A stretch of 64,000 nt of DNA from Oceanimonas smirnovii ATCC BAA-899 (lineage in GTDB: Bacteria > Pseudomonadota > Gammaproteobacteria > Enterobacterales > Aeromonadaceae): assembly GCF_000381965.1 (NCBI RefSeq), contig NZ_KB908463.1, forward strand, positions 55,221-119,220. Direction: 5' to 3'. This document shows positions 7,515-15,573 of this stretch, one piece after another (position 1 is the stretch's first letter; each line of letters opens with the position of its first letter). The translations under genes and the position numbers were made by a program. Under the pieces are notes generated by a model, which did not search any database, was not told where the DNA came from, and saw nothing but the letters and a program-made list of their open reading frames with translations.

Positions 7515-9409
7515 GGCTGCTCCAGATCTTCCAGCTGCTCCTGCAGCGTCAGCCACTCTATTTCTGCCTCGGCCAGCTGTTGTTGCAGCGGGCTCTGATC
7601 TTTCAGCAGCTGCTGCAACCGGGCCTTGTGCTCGGCAGCGTAAATATCGGGGTCGGCCAGCTGCTGCTCTATAGCCGCCAGTTGCAGCTGGCAGCGCTCC
7701 ATGTCTTTTTCCAGTTTGGTAATGGCCTTGCGCAGGGGCTGAGTCTGATGACGCAGCTCAGCCTGACGCCGCTTTTCAGCTTTGCGGGCCTGGGCCGAGT
7801 TGTCACCGGCGGTGCTGCTCTGAGCCGGTTGCTCGGCTTTATCCTGCTCGGTAAGCCACTGGTAATAATCATCAAGGTCGCCGTCAAACGGCTCAACCTT
7901 GCCGGCATCCACCAGATAGAATTCGTCGGTAGTGGCGCGCAGCAGGTGGCGGTCGTGAGACACGATGACCATGGCCCCTTCAAAGGCCTGCAGCGCCAGG
8001 GTGAGGGCCTCGCGCATGTCCAGATCCAGGTGGTTGGTGGGTTCATCGAGCAGCAGCAGATTAGGCTTCTGATAGACGATCAGCGCCAGCACCAGCCGGG
8101 CCTTTTCACCGCCGGAAAAGGGACCTACCGGCTCTTTGACCTTGTCGCCATGAAAGTCAAAGCCGCCCAGGTAGTCGCGCAGGCTCTGCTCGGTGGCGTT
8201 GGGATCGAGCCGTGCCAGGTGAGTCAGTGCCGACTCCTGCGGATGCAGACTTTCCAGCTGATGCTGGGCAAAGTAGCCCAGCGCCACGCCTTTGCTGGCT
8301 TCCAGCTTGCCGTGCAGGGGCGTCAGCTCACCCGCCAGCAACTTGATAAAAGTGGATTTGCCGGCACCGTTGCGCCCCAGCAGACCGATGCGCGAACCGG
8401 GTACCAGGTTGAGCTTGATATTGGACAGAATTTCCTTGTTGCCATAACCGGCCGCCAGTTTTTCCATGGCAATCAGCGGCACCGGCAGGCTGGCCGGCGG
8501 GCGAAAACTAAAGCTGAACGGGGAGTCGATATGAGCAGGCAGAATGCGCTCCATCTTTTCCATGGCCTTGAGCCGGCTCTGGGCCTGTTTGGCCTTGCTG
8601 GCCTTGTAGCGAAAGCGGTCCACGTAGCTTTGCATATGGCTGAGCGCTTTCTGCTGCTTTTCAAACATCGATTGTTGTAATGCCAGCTGTTCGGCTCGCA
8701 TGCGCTCAAAATCGGAGTAATTGCCGGTATATTCGTTCAGCTGGCTGTTTTCGATATGAATAATGCGGTTGACCACGGCATCGAGAAAGTCGCGGTCGTG
8801 GGAAATCAATATCAGAGTACCGTCATAGCTTTTCAGCCAGCGTTCCAGCCAGATCACCGCGTCCAGATCCAGGTGGTTGGTGGGTTCATCCAGCAGCAGC
8901 AAGTCGGAGCGGCAGATCAGCGCCTGGGCAAGGTTAAGGCGCATGCGCCAGCCACCGGAGAAATCACTGACCGGACGGGCGTGAGCCTCGTTGGCAAAGC
9001 CCAGGCCATGCAGCAGGGCGGCAGCGCGGGCGTGAATATGGTAACCGCCGTGGGTCTCAAGCCGGCCATGCAGCTCGGCAATGGCCATACCATTGTGGCT
9101 GGCTTCGGCGGCTTCCAGCTCCCGGCACAGGCGACGATATTGCTGATCGCCATCAATCACATAGTCGAGGGCGGAGCAGTCCAGCGCCGGGGTCTCCTGA
9201 GCCACACTGGCCAGCTGCCAGTCGGCGGGCAGGGCAAATTGGCCGCTGTCCACGCTCAGCTCGCCTTTGAGCAGAGCAAACAGGGTAGACTTGCCGCAAC
9301 CGTTTTTACCCACCAGGCCGACTTTCTGGCCGCCGTGAATGGTGGCAGTGGCGTCTTTCAGCAGGGGGCGGCCGCCCCGGAGCAATTCAATCTGGCTGAG
9401 GGTGATCAT
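7511..9409 (-). CDS. yheS: ABC-F family ATPase YheS
   Basis: Soluble duplicated ABC ATPase of 632 residues without membrane domains, i.e. an ABC-F protein; relatives bind the ribosomal E site and relieve stalled translation. First Walker A GKNGCGKST is at 34-42, the second GRNGAGKST near 345; both halves carry FSGG signatures followed by LLLDEPTNHLDLD Walker B segments. Between them lies the charged ARM/linker rich in Lys, Gln and Met, and the C-terminus is a coiled coil (about residues 540-630). It heads a cluster with the TIGR02444 gene (overlapping stop/start) and rlmJ. Confidence 0.93.
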   Translation of the reverse strand: MITLSQIELLRGGRPLLKDATATIHGGQKVGLVGKNGCGKSTLFALLKGELSVDSGQFALPADWQLASVAQETPALDCSALDYVIDGDQQYRRLCRELEAAEASHNGMAIAELHGRLETHGGYHIHARAAALLHGLGFANEAHARPVSDFSGGWRMRLNLAQALICRSDLLLLDEPTNHLDLDAVIWLERWLKSYDGTLILISHDRDFLDAVVNRIIHIENSQLNEYTGNYSDFERMRAEQLALQQSMFEKQQKALSHMQSYVDRFRYKASKAKQAQSRLKAMEKMERILPAHIDSPFSFSFRPPASLPVPLIAMEKLAAGYGNKEILSNIKLNLVPGSRIGLLGRNGAGKSTFIKLLAGELTPLHGKLEASKGVALGYFAQHQLESLHPQESALTHLARLDPNATEQSLRDYLGGFDFHGDKVKEPVGPFSGGEKARLVLALIVYQKPNLLLLDEPTNHLDLDMREALTLALQAFEGAMVIVSHDRHLLRATTDEFYLVDAGKVEPFDGDLDDYYQWLTEQDKAEQPAQSSTAGDNSAQARKAEKRRQAELRHQTQPLRKAITKLEKDMERCQLQLAAIEQQLADPDIYAAEHKARLQQLLKDQSPLQQQLAEAEIEWLTLQEQLEDLEQP

Positions 9410-9439
9410 AGAAACCCGAAGTTGTGCAAAAGCGGTATT

Positions 9440-10129
9440 CTAGCTGTTTTTGCCCCGGCTATGACAGGGGCTGCCCAGCCAGTGCCGGCAATCCTGCTCA
9501 AACTGGGGGAAAGAAGCAAAGCCGTGAGCTTTGGCCAGGGCATCCGGATCTGCCGCCTTGGGCAACTCCCGCAGCATCTGCAGCAGGGCATACTGGCGCT
9601 GCCAGTTGCCGGCATCGCAGCCAAACAGGGCCCTGAAGTCTTCTTGCTCGTTATCGGCAAGGGTAAATCCTGCCGGATTGGCAGCCACGCGGGCAGGTAA
9701 CTCAGCCATCGCCTCAAAAGGCAGTAATTGTTGTGCCGGCAGCTCATCATGCAAAGCGCGGCACAGCCGGCCATAAGGTCCCTGCCAGGTCTGTTCGCCC
9801 TGCCAGCGGGCCAGCTTGCCGGTAATGGCAGCCAACAGCTCAGTGGGATAAAAGCGGCCGGCCTGCTGCGGCTGAGTCAGCCGGCAGGACAGTTCAATGC
9901 GGCTGACCCGGCTGCCTGCTAGGGCGTGCCAGGCAAACAGGGTGTCAGCGGGCAGAAAAGCGCCTTCACCCCTGGTCAGCGGAACGTGCTGGCGGCCAAG
10001 CTGCAGCAGGCCCGAGCCTTTATGCACCAGCAGCAGCACACCTTTAATATGGCGGCGGCGTTTGCCCGGGGTTAAGTGAGGCAGATCGAAAAGCTGATGA
10101 TGAATACTGTAATGGGCGCTTGCGGTCAT
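9440..10129 (-). CDS. AraC-like protein with weakly conserved DNA-binding domain
   Basis: A 229-residue protein whose N-terminal half looks like an AraC cupin sensor domain (short beta-rich segments such as VHKGSGLLQLG and RGEGAFLPADT) and whose C-terminal part aligns loosely with the two AraC helix-turn-helices; the second (LAKAHGFASFPQFEQDCRHWLG) is fair, the first is poor. It is shorter than typical AraC proteins (about 250-300). It ends 30 bp before yheS and starts about 60 bp from the divergent yheV gene. It may control one of these, or may have lost DNA binding; ligand unknown. Confidence 0.55.
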   Translation of the reverse strand: MTASAHYSIHHQLFDLPHLTPGKRRRHIKGVLLLVHKGSGLLQLGRQHVPLTRGEGAFLPADTLFAWHALAGSRVSRIELSCRLTQPQQAGRFYPTELLAAITGKLARWQGEQTWQGPYGRLCRALHDELPAQQLLPFEAMAELPARVAANPAGFTLADNEQEDFRALFGCDAGNWQRQYALLQMLRELPKAADPDALAKAHGFASFPQFEQDCRHWLGSPCHSRGKNS

Positions 10130-10191
10130 TGTGATTGGTTCGTTTTTGGCGGAAAATTTTCATCATGATAAATGGTACAGGATCCCCTTTC

Positions 10192-10392
10192 ATGGAAACC
10201 CGTCGCAGAAAGCGGTTTATAGCCGGTGCCGTCTGCCCAGAGTGTCAGTCAGCAGATACCATGATGCTGTATATGGAGCATGGTGTCGAGAAGGTCGAGT
10301 GTGTGCAATGTGGTCACCGTAAAAGTCAGGCAGATGAAAACACCGAATCTGCTGCCGGCGGTGAGGTTATTGGTATTTTTCGCCCGGAATAA
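10192..10392 (+). CDS. yheV: YheV family putative zinc-ribbon protein
   Basis: A 66-residue protein matching E. coli YheV: basic start METRRRKRFIAGA, then CPEC (about 15-18) and CVQC (about 38-41), four cysteines that would bind one zinc, and the conserved C-terminus GEVIGIFRPE. The function is unknown. ATG at 10192 was chosen because the family begins here and CAGGA precedes it at 10178-10182; the frame is open further upstream without conservation. In E. coli the gene also sits in the yheV-slyX-slyD region, agreeing with the neighbours here. A terminator follows at 10528-10549. Confidence 0.85.
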   Translation: METRRRKRFIAGAVCPECQSADTMMLYMEHGVEKVECVQCGHRKSQADENTESAAGGEVIGIFRPE

Positions 10393-10527
10393 TTGAATAT
10401 TCCACAGTTTTTGTGTGCTTTTCGTGCGTTTGGCTTGTGACCGCTTGGTATGGAAGTGCCTTTCAGGCTAGACTGCTCTTGGCAGAGCGCAAGTTTCATT
10501 CCCTGTGTTTCCTTGAATTCTGCCGCC

Positions 10528-10549
10528 AATGGCCCCTCGGGGCCATTTT
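10528..10549 (+). terminator. Rho-independent terminator after yheV
   Basis: AATGGCCCC pairs with GGGGCCATT around a very short TC-centred loop, followed by TTTTC. It separates yheV from slyD; the slyD promoter must lie in the following 70 bases. Confidence 0.75.
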
Positions 10550-10626
10550 CTGTTTATGGCCTTCATTTCATCCCGCCGGCCCATCATGTATTCTATTCAG
10601 TACCATTTACAGGCAGGGTTAATCCC

Positions 10627-11133
10627 ATGAAAGTATCCGATAACGCAGTGGTTACACTGGACTTTACTGTCAGCAACGCCGATGGCGAAGTGCTGGACAC
10701 CACCGATAACAAACAGCCGCTGGAATATCTGCACGGCACCGGTTTTCTGGTCAGCGGACTGGAAACCCAGCTTGCCGGCAAAGCCGCTGGTGACGAATTT
10801 GATGTAACTCTGACCCCGGATCAGGCTTACGGCGATTATGACGACACTCTGGTGCAGTCTGTGCCCGGCGAGCTGTTTGACGGCATGGAAGTGTCTGAAG
10901 GCGACACTTTTGTGGCCGAGACCGATGACGGTCAGCGTCCGGTGACCATTCTGGAAGTGGCCGAAGAATATGTGAAAGTGGATGGCAACCATCCGCTGGC
11001 AGGCATGACACTGTGCTTCAAGGGCGTGGTACGCAAGGTGCGTGAAGCCACCGAAGAAGAGCTGGCCCACGGCCATGTGCATGGTGAGCACGATCATGAC
11101 CACAGCGGCGGCTGCTGCGATCATCACCATTAA
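10627..11133 (+). CDS. slyD: FKBP-type peptidyl-prolyl isomerase SlyD
   Basis: Cytoplasmic prolyl isomerase and chaperone that also handles nickel for hydrogenase maturation. The 168-residue product has the FKBP domain with the inserted chaperone flap (about residues 70-130) and a metal-binding tail of about 21 residues with eight histidines and a CC pair. The tail is shorter than in E. coli SlyD (196 residues). ATG at 10627 is preceded by CAGGG and matches the family N-terminus MKVSDNAVV; an in-frame upstream start at 10450 is rejected. It is followed by a strong terminator. Confidence 0.95.
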   Translation: MKVSDNAVVTLDFTVSNADGEVLDTTDNKQPLEYLHGTGFLVSGLETQLAGKAAGDEFDVTLTPDQAYGDYDDTLVQSVPGELFDGMEVSEGDTFVAETDDGQRPVTILEVAEEYVKVDGNHPLAGMTLCFKGVVRKVREATEEELAHGHVHGEHDHDHSGGCCDHHH

Positions 11134-11146
11134 GAGTAATGGCAAT

Positions 11147-11172
11147 AAAAAAGGCGCTGCGGCGCCTTTTTT
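11147..11172 (+). terminator. Rho-independent terminator after slyD
   Basis: Six A residues and GGCGC, loop TGCG, then GCGCC and TTTTTT: the stem can extend into A/T pairs, so it is usable on both strands. It would also serve the convergent slyX transcript. Confidence 0.85.
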
Positions 11173-11196
11173 GTATCGTCTGTAGAGCCGTGCACG

Positions 11197-11256
11197 GCGA
11201 AGCAGCAGCGCGGTTACACTACGCCGACACGCTTCAGGTACATCCAGGTAACGGCT
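11197..11256. repeat. dispersed intergenic repeat (GCCGACACGCT family), copy 1
   Basis: Shares GCGAAGCA, a GCGGTT block, CGCCGACACGCT and a GTAC-TCCA block, in the same order and spacing, with 23730-23790. It lies between the convergent slyD and slyX genes and codes for nothing recognisable. Confidence 0.6.
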
Positions 11257-11264
11257 TCGCGCTG

Positions 11265-11483
11265 TTAGTAATGCGGCGGCGGGGTTTCTTCTGCCTGGCT
11301 GGCGATCTGACCGGGCTGAATTTCCTTGAATTTTTTGCTCAGCAGGCTGAGCTGTAGCTTGAGCCGGGCAATTTCGCCACCCTGAGCGGTAATTTCCTGA
11401 TTCAGTTGTTCTATGGTGTCGTCCTGAAAAGCCAGCCGGGTTTCCAGCTGCTCAAGCCGCTGCAGCACTTCGTCATTCATCAT
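11265..11483 (-). CDS. slyX: SlyX protein
   Basis: A 72-residue, almost entirely coiled-coil protein of unknown function that is always found near slyD. Heptad pattern runs through [19 protein letters not shown] and [11 protein letters not shown]; the proline-rich end PPPHY is typical. Start is at one of two adjacent ATGs (11483 or 11480), both overlapping the end of the WD40 gene (stop at 11473), which argues for translational coupling. A GTG at 11492 is a less likely start. Confidence 0.88.
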   Translation of the reverse strand: MMNDEVLQRLEQLETRLAFQDDTIEQLNQEITAQGGEIARLKLQLSLLSKKFKEIQPGQIASQAEETPPPHY

Positions 11484-12477
11484 TCTGCTCACTGTTGGTG
11501 ATTGTCCAGGTTTCGGCTAGGCCGGAAGAGCTGGCGCTGTAAAGCGTGTCGGGCGAAACAAAGGCGACACTATACACCATGGCGCTGGCGGGCCTTAGCT
11601 GAGTGTGTAAGCCAACCTGCCATTGCTGCAGGTGCGTGCCACTGTCAAGCTGCCAAAGATCCAGCCGGCGACTGGTGCCGCCGGTAGCCAGCAGGTTCTG
11701 TCCGGCATTCAGTCTGGCACTGACAAAAGTCTGGCCCCGTGCCGGTACTTTAAGTTGTGCCTGCAGCTCACCGCCGGGCAGGTGATGTATTTTGCCGTTA
11801 CCCTGCGCGTCTGCACTAAAGGCATAGCTACCGTTTTCGTCCAGTTTAACCAGATTGGCACTATTACTGTGCTGCCAGCTGGCCAGCAGGGCAGCATCTG
11901 TGGTCTGCCAGAAGTGCACCATGCCATCATGGCTGGCACTCAGGGCGTAGCGGCCGTTAGCAGAAAGATCCAGGCTGTTAATCACATTTTCATGGCCAAA
12001 ATACTGCAACCGCCGGCCGGTGTTCAGGTTTACAAACTCCACTGTGCCATTTTGGTAACCCAATAGCAGCGCCTGGCCATTATTCGCCAGTGCCAGCGCT
12101 CTCAGGCTCTGCGGTAAGCTGTAAAAGCCCAGGTTCTGGCCGCTTTCCAGTGACCAGACAGCAACGGTATGGCTGGTTGCCGTGGCTGCGGCATTGCCGC
12201 CGGGGCTGATGGTCAGCAGCAATACAGGATCGGTTTCCTCGCCCTGATACCACTGATAAAGCGGGGTGGCATCACCCTGCCGCCATACCTGTACCGGACC
12301 ATTGCCTGAGGTAACCAGCGTAAAGCGGCCATTGGTTTCGGCGGCCAGTATGGCTCCGTTGGCCAGTGGTTGGCTGCTCAACGGAGCGTTACCGGCGTCA
12401 CAGCCGGCCAGTATCAGGACAAGCATTGCCGCACCAATGAGGCCGGTGCCGCTTTTTATGTTTAAAGGGTTTCGCAT
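11473..12477 (-). CDS. WD40-repeat lipoprotein
   Basis: Predicted lipoprotein of 334 residues: basic N-terminus, hydrophobic stretch and lipobox LAGC with Cys at about 26, so it should be anchored on the periplasmic side. The rest is built of WD40-like repeats forming a seven-bladed propeller; recognisable units contain [19 protein letters not shown] and [10 protein letters not shown]. Such propellers are protein-binding scaffolds; the partner is unknown. ATG at 12477 is preferred to a TTG two codons upstream. It overlaps slyX and is divergent from fkpA. Confidence 0.8.
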   Translation of the reverse strand: MRNPLNIKSGTGLIGAAMLVLILAGCDAGNAPLSSQPLANGAILAAETNGRFTLVTSGNGPVQVWRQGDATPLYQWYQGEETDPVLLLTISPGGNAAATATSHTVAVWSLESGQNLGFYSLPQSLRALALANNGQALLLGYQNGTVEFVNLNTGRRLQYFGHENVINSLDLSANGRYALSASHDGMVHFWQTTDAALLASWQHSNSANLVKLDENGSYAFSADAQGNGKIHHLPGGELQAQLKVPARGQTFVSARLNAGQNLLATGGTSRRLDLWQLDSGTHLQQWQVGLHTQLRPASAMVYSVAFVSPDTLYSASSSGLAETWTITNSEQNDE

Positions 12478-12561
12478 GGACAAGTTGCAAGGTTAGTATA
12501 AATCCCTGAGTATAAGTCTCTCATTTTCCAAGGTGCCTGTGCACCCGATTCGGAGTTGATA

Positions 12562-13416
12562 ATGAAAAAGCTGTTACAGGTCAGTTTGCTGGCTACCGCC
12601 GTGATGGCGGGCTTGAGTGGTTGTAATGACGAGCAGGCAGCCTCTGTTGCACCGGCAGAAAATGCCACTGCGGTTGAAGGCAAAGCGGCAGAAACTCAGG
12701 CTGCATCGTCAGCTGACGGTGCAGCGGAGCTGAGCAGTTTCGAGGATAAGTCTGCCTATGCCATTGGCCTGTCCATGGGGCGCTACATTGGCTCCACGCT
12801 CGAAAAACAGCAGGAGCTGGGTATTGACCTTAACAATGACGTAATCCTGCAGGGCGTAAAAGACGGTTTTGGTGCCGACGCTGATATGACGGAAGAAGAA
12901 GTCAAACAGGCACTGATGGACTATGACACTCATATCAATGAGCTGATTGAAGCCAAAGCCAAAGAAGAAGCGGCAGCCACTCTGAAGGAAGGGCAGGAGT
13001 TTCTTGAGAATAATGCCAAGCGTGACGGCGTTGAGGTAACCGAGTCCGGTCTGCAATATGAAGTGCTGACCGCTGCCGAAGGTGACCAGCCTGCTGCAGA
13101 AGATGTGGTCACGGTACACTACACCGGCACCTTGATTGATGGCACTACCTTTGACAGCTCGGTAGAGCGTGGCGAGCCGGCCAGTTTTCCGCTGAATCAG
13201 GTTATTCCGGGCTGGACCGAAGGGGTTCAGCTGATGCCGGTCGGTGCCAAATATAAATTCTTTATTCCCGCTGAGCTGGCTTATGGTGAAACCGGTGCCG
13301 GCTCCATTCCCGGTAATGCCGTGCTGATTTTCGAGGTAGAGCTGCTGGATATTGAAAAGGCCGCCGACGCTGAAGAAGCCGTGGCTGCACAGCAGGAAGA
13401 AGCTACTCAGCAGTAA
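12562..13416 (+). CDS. fkpA: FKBP-type peptidyl-prolyl isomerase (FkpA-like), exported
   Basis: Periplasmic prolyl isomerase/chaperone of 284 residues. Signal sequence at the N-terminus with LSGC around residue 19-22, which could be a lipobox, so it may be membrane-anchored unlike E. coli FkpA. Then an Ala/Glu-rich linker, the helical dimerisation domain with YAIGLSMGRYIG (about 65-75), a long helix, and the C-terminal FKBP domain with VHYTGTLIDGTTFDSS and YGETGAGSIPGN. ATG at 12562 has CGGAG at 12551-12555. The 3' end overlaps the convergent GIY-YIG gene by 14 bases, and a GC-rich hairpin at 13422-13450 lacks a U-tract. Confidence 0.9.
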   Translation: MKKLLQVSLLATAVMAGLSGCNDEQAASVAPAENATAVEGKAAETQAASSADGAAELSSFEDKSAYAIGLSMGRYIGSTLEKQQELGIDLNNDVILQGVKDGFGADADMTEEEVKQALMDYDTHINELIEAKAKEEAAATLKEGQEFLENNAKRDGVEVTESGLQYEVLTAAEGDQPAAEDVVTVHYTGTLIDGTTFDSSVERGEPASFPLNQVIPGWTEGVQLMPVGAKYKFFIPAELAYGETGAGSIPGNAVLIFEVELLDIEKAADAEEAVAAQQEEATQQ

Positions 13417-13771
13417 GTGCAGCACTCGGGGCTGAGGCCCCGGTGAGTGCGGGGAGCAATTGTTGCCAGCCATCAGGCTGCGTCAGCAATTGCTCCTTTT
13501 TTGTTTTGGGCAGGCGCTTTAGCCGGTATTCCAGTTTCAGCGCTGTGGATTTGTCGGCCACCGGCTGTTGCCACACCAGGATAGCGGGACGTCGCGCCCA
13601 CACATAGCGGGACGCCCGTCGCTGTATTTTATTATGCTCATGGCAGCGGCGTTCGGGCGCGGTACTGATGCCGCCGTAAAGGCTGCCATCCTGGCAGCGC
13701 AGCAAATAAAGAAACCATTGAGAAGGTGAGCTGGCCTGTGTCATGGAATGCGTTACACTCGAATCGTTCAT
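13403..13771 (-). CDS. GIY-YIG family endonuclease-like protein (YhbQ type)
   Basis: Small single-domain protein (up to 122 residues) of the UPF0213/YhbQ group. WFLYLLRCQDGSLYGGIS supplies the two GIY-YIG strands (the second reads YGG), followed by the Arg of PERRCHEHN and KLEYRLKRL. Members have nuclease activity on DNA in a few tested cases; cellular role is unclear. No ribosome binding site is obvious at the ATG at 13771 or at an in-frame ATG at 13744, so the start is uncertain. The stop lies inside the end of the convergent fkpA gene. Confidence 0.75.
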   Translation of the reverse strand: MNDSSVTHSMTQASSPSQWFLYLLRCQDGSLYGGISTAPERRCHEHNKIQRRASRYVWARRPAILVWQQPVADKSTALKLEYRLKRLPKTKKEQLLTQPDGWQQLLPALTGASAPSAALTAE

Positions 13772-13797
13772 AGCGGCAAATGCTAACGGGGTTTTTT

Positions 13798-14508
13798 ATG
13801 AAAGCAAACGGAACCGGGCAGGCAGCCCTGCTGGGCGGCCTGATAGCCCTCGGGCTGATTTGGGGCGGCAGTTATCTCAAGGATGCGGTGCACATCTGGA
13901 AGCAGTCGGAGCGGGTGGTATCGGTAAAAGGGCTGGCCGAGCGGGAAGTGCGGGCCGATCTGGTGCTGTGGCCTCTGAGCTTTTCGGTGTCTGCGGACAC
14001 TCTGGAAAACCTCTATACCGCCATTGATAGGGACAGAAGCAAGATCACCGGCTTTTTGCTGCAACAGGGTTTTGCTCAGAATGAGCTGAGTTTTTCTGCC
14101 CCCGTAGTACAGGACGTGTGGGCCAGCCAGTATGGCGAACAGCGCTCTCCGCTGCGCTACCGGGCTGATGCCGTGTTGCTGGTGCGCAGCCATCAGGTAA
14201 ACCTGGTAAAAAACTCACAGCCGGCAGTGGCTGGCCTGGTCAGTCAGGGCGTGTTACTGACCCAGAGCTATGAACATAAAACCCAATATATTTTTACCGG
14301 CCTGAATGACATCAAGCCCGACATGATTGCGCAGGCTACCGCCAATGCACGAGAGGCGGCCCGTCAGTTTGCTGATGATGCGGATGCTCAGGTGGGCGGC
14401 ATTCGCGCGGCCCAGCAGGGATATTTTTCCATCGCGGATCTGGACAGTTACACGCCAGAAGTGAAAAAGGTACGGGTTGTGACCAGTGTGGAATATTTGC
14501 TGGAATAA
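13798..14508 (+). CDS. SIMPL domain protein (DUF541, YggE-like)
   Basis: A 236-residue membrane-anchored or exported protein with one N-terminal hydrophobic helix (residues about 8-26) followed by the SIMPL/DUF541 domain. VVSVKGLAEREVRADLVLWPLSF matches the opening strand pair of this domain. E. coli YggE protects against oxidative stress; biochemical function is unknown. ATG at 13798 follows AACGGGG. Its stop is one base from the end of the convergent DsbD-alpha-like gene, so no separate terminator fits between them. Confidence 0.82.
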   Translation: MKANGTGQAALLGGLIALGLIWGGSYLKDAVHIWKQSERVVSVKGLAEREVRADLVLWPLSFSVSADTLENLYTAIDRDRSKITGFLLQQGFAQNELSFSAPVVQDVWASQYGEQRSPLRYRADAVLLVRSHQVNLVKNSQPAVAGLVSQGVLLTQSYEHKTQYIFTGLNDIKPDMIAQATANAREAARQFADDADAQVGGIRAAQQGYFSIADLDSYTPEVKKVRVVTSVEYLLE

Positions 14509-14509
14509 C

Positions 14510-14941
14510 TCAGTTAAGCTCAATAGCCAGCTGCTGGGGCGGATAACAGAAGCCGGTGCCGCACCCCTGGTAAGATAAGGTGAGCCGGCTGTTTCGGGTT
14601 GCATGCTGTAATGGCAGAATAAGTGTAAGAGGCTCCCGAAAAACATGGCTTTTGCCAAAATACTCGTCCTGATGAAGCTCACCGGCCGGCAGCTGCCAGT
14701 TGCCCAGCGTCAGGTTTTCGGCAGTCAGTTGCAGCTTGTCCCGGTAAAGGTAGGTGCCGGGCGTTATATTAATGTTCAGCTGTACCACTGTGTCCGTGCG
14801 TTCGTGTGTGATGACAAATGCCTGCTCCACCGGCATAACCTGATTCCCGGCTGGTGCTGATGCAGAGCGCTGTTCCAGCGCCAGGTAAGCCAGCATCAGG
14901 GCCGGGGCGGCAAGAGCGGCGATCATCAGGGCAGGTTTCAA
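14510..14941 (-). CDS. stand-alone DsbD N-terminal (alpha) domain protein
   Basis: A 143-residue protein corresponding only to the periplasmic alpha domain of the thiol:disulfide interchange protein DsbD. After an N-terminal hydrophobic anchor (about residues 4-20) come GTYLYRDKL, LPAGELHQDEYFGKSHVFREPL and SYQGCGTGFCYPP, the last containing the two redox cysteines. The loop between them has four residues; in E. coli DsbD there are five. The beta (membrane) and gamma (thioredoxin) domains are absent: the frame stops cleanly after the alpha domain. TTG at 14941 is the best start, with AAGGAG 7 bases upstream; no ATG fits. Without DsbD-beta nearby the electron source is unknown; it may be a remnant of a full dsbD or a dedicated partner. 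Confidence 0.75.
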   Translation of the reverse strand: MKPALMIAALAAPALMLAYLALEQRSASAPAGNQVMPVEQAFVITHERTDTVVQLNINITPGTYLYRDKLQLTAENLTLGNWQLPAGELHQDEYFGKSHVFREPLTLILPLQHATRNSRLTLSYQGCGTGFCYPPQQLAIELN

Positions 14942-15047
14942 GGGTGTGCTCCTTGGTGTGCAGTAACATTTGAAAAACGGGACAGATGTCCCCATTTCTA
15001 TCAGCTTGACCCCCATTGTAAGCCGTGAACGGCAAAAAGAGGTGATT

Positions 15048-15524
15048 GTGGGCAAAGTATTATTGTTTTTGGTTGGTGCCGGCTTGCTGGAAATTTTTGT
15101 ATTTATCGAGGTGGGCTCAGCCATTGGTGCCTGGAGTACCATAGCGCTCATTCTGCTGACGGCCATTATCGGCATCAGCCTGGTACGTATTCAGGGTCTG
15201 CAGACCCTGATGGAAGCTCAGCAAAAAGTAAACCGGGGTGAAACGCCGGCGCGGGAAATGGTGTCGGGTATGATGCTGGCACTGAGCGGTGTATTGCTGT
15301 TGCTGCCCGGTTTTGTCACCGATTTTGCCGGCGTTCTTCTGTTGCTGCCGCCGGTGCGCACCGCCCTGGCGGAGCGCTTTTTGTCCCGGGCCCATGTGCG
15401 CGGTGACAAGGGCCATACCTTCAGTGCCGAGTATTACTACCACACTGAAACCCGGGTGAACGATGAGAGTAACAGAAAAGGCGTTACCTTTGAGGGCGAA
15501 GCCGAGCGCAAGGACGACAAATAA
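15048..15524 (+). CDS. fxsA: FxsA family membrane protein
   Basis: Inner-membrane protein (158 residues) with three to four hydrophobic segments: the N-terminal VLLFLVGAGLLEIFVFIEVG, the IALILLTAIIGISLVRIQG segment, and a hairpin around LSGVLLLLPGFVTD. These and the hydrophilic tail match FxsA (suppressor of F exclusion of phage T7, YtxC-like). GTG at 15048 was chosen: AGAGG lies at 15038-15042 with 5-base spacing and the product begins MGKVLLF as in homologues. It sits upstream of groESL as in E. coli, but the MATE gene intervenes. Confidence 0.88.
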   Translation: MGKVLLFLVGAGLLEIFVFIEVGSAIGAWSTIALILLTAIIGISLVRIQGLQTLMEAQQKVNRGETPAREMVSGMMLALSGVLLLLPGFVTDFAGVLLLLPPVRTALAERFLSRAHVRGDKGHTFSAEYYYHTETRVNDESNRKGVTFEGEAERKDDK

Positions 15525-15544
15525 CCGGCCCCTTCGGGAGCCGG
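15525..15544 (+). other. UUCG-loop hairpin after fxsA
   Basis: CCGGCCCC-TTCG-GGGAGCCGG folds into a stem with one A.C mismatch and a stable TTCG tetraloop. No T-run follows, so it may protect the 3' end or act as a weak terminator between the convergent fxsA and MATE genes. Confidence 0.4.
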
Positions 15545-15573
15545 AAGCCGGAAGCTCCCCAGTCCCCGGGCTT

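Noticed and set aside
8756..9700. 314-codon plus-strand frame opposite yheS and the AraC-like gene
   Set aside because: Overlaps two coherent minus-strand genes and has shadow-type composition.
14510..15175. Longer DsbD-like protein starting at 15175
   Set aside because: The extra N-terminal part overlaps fxsA antisense and has no family resemblance; the signal anchor and ribosome binding site support TTG at 14941.
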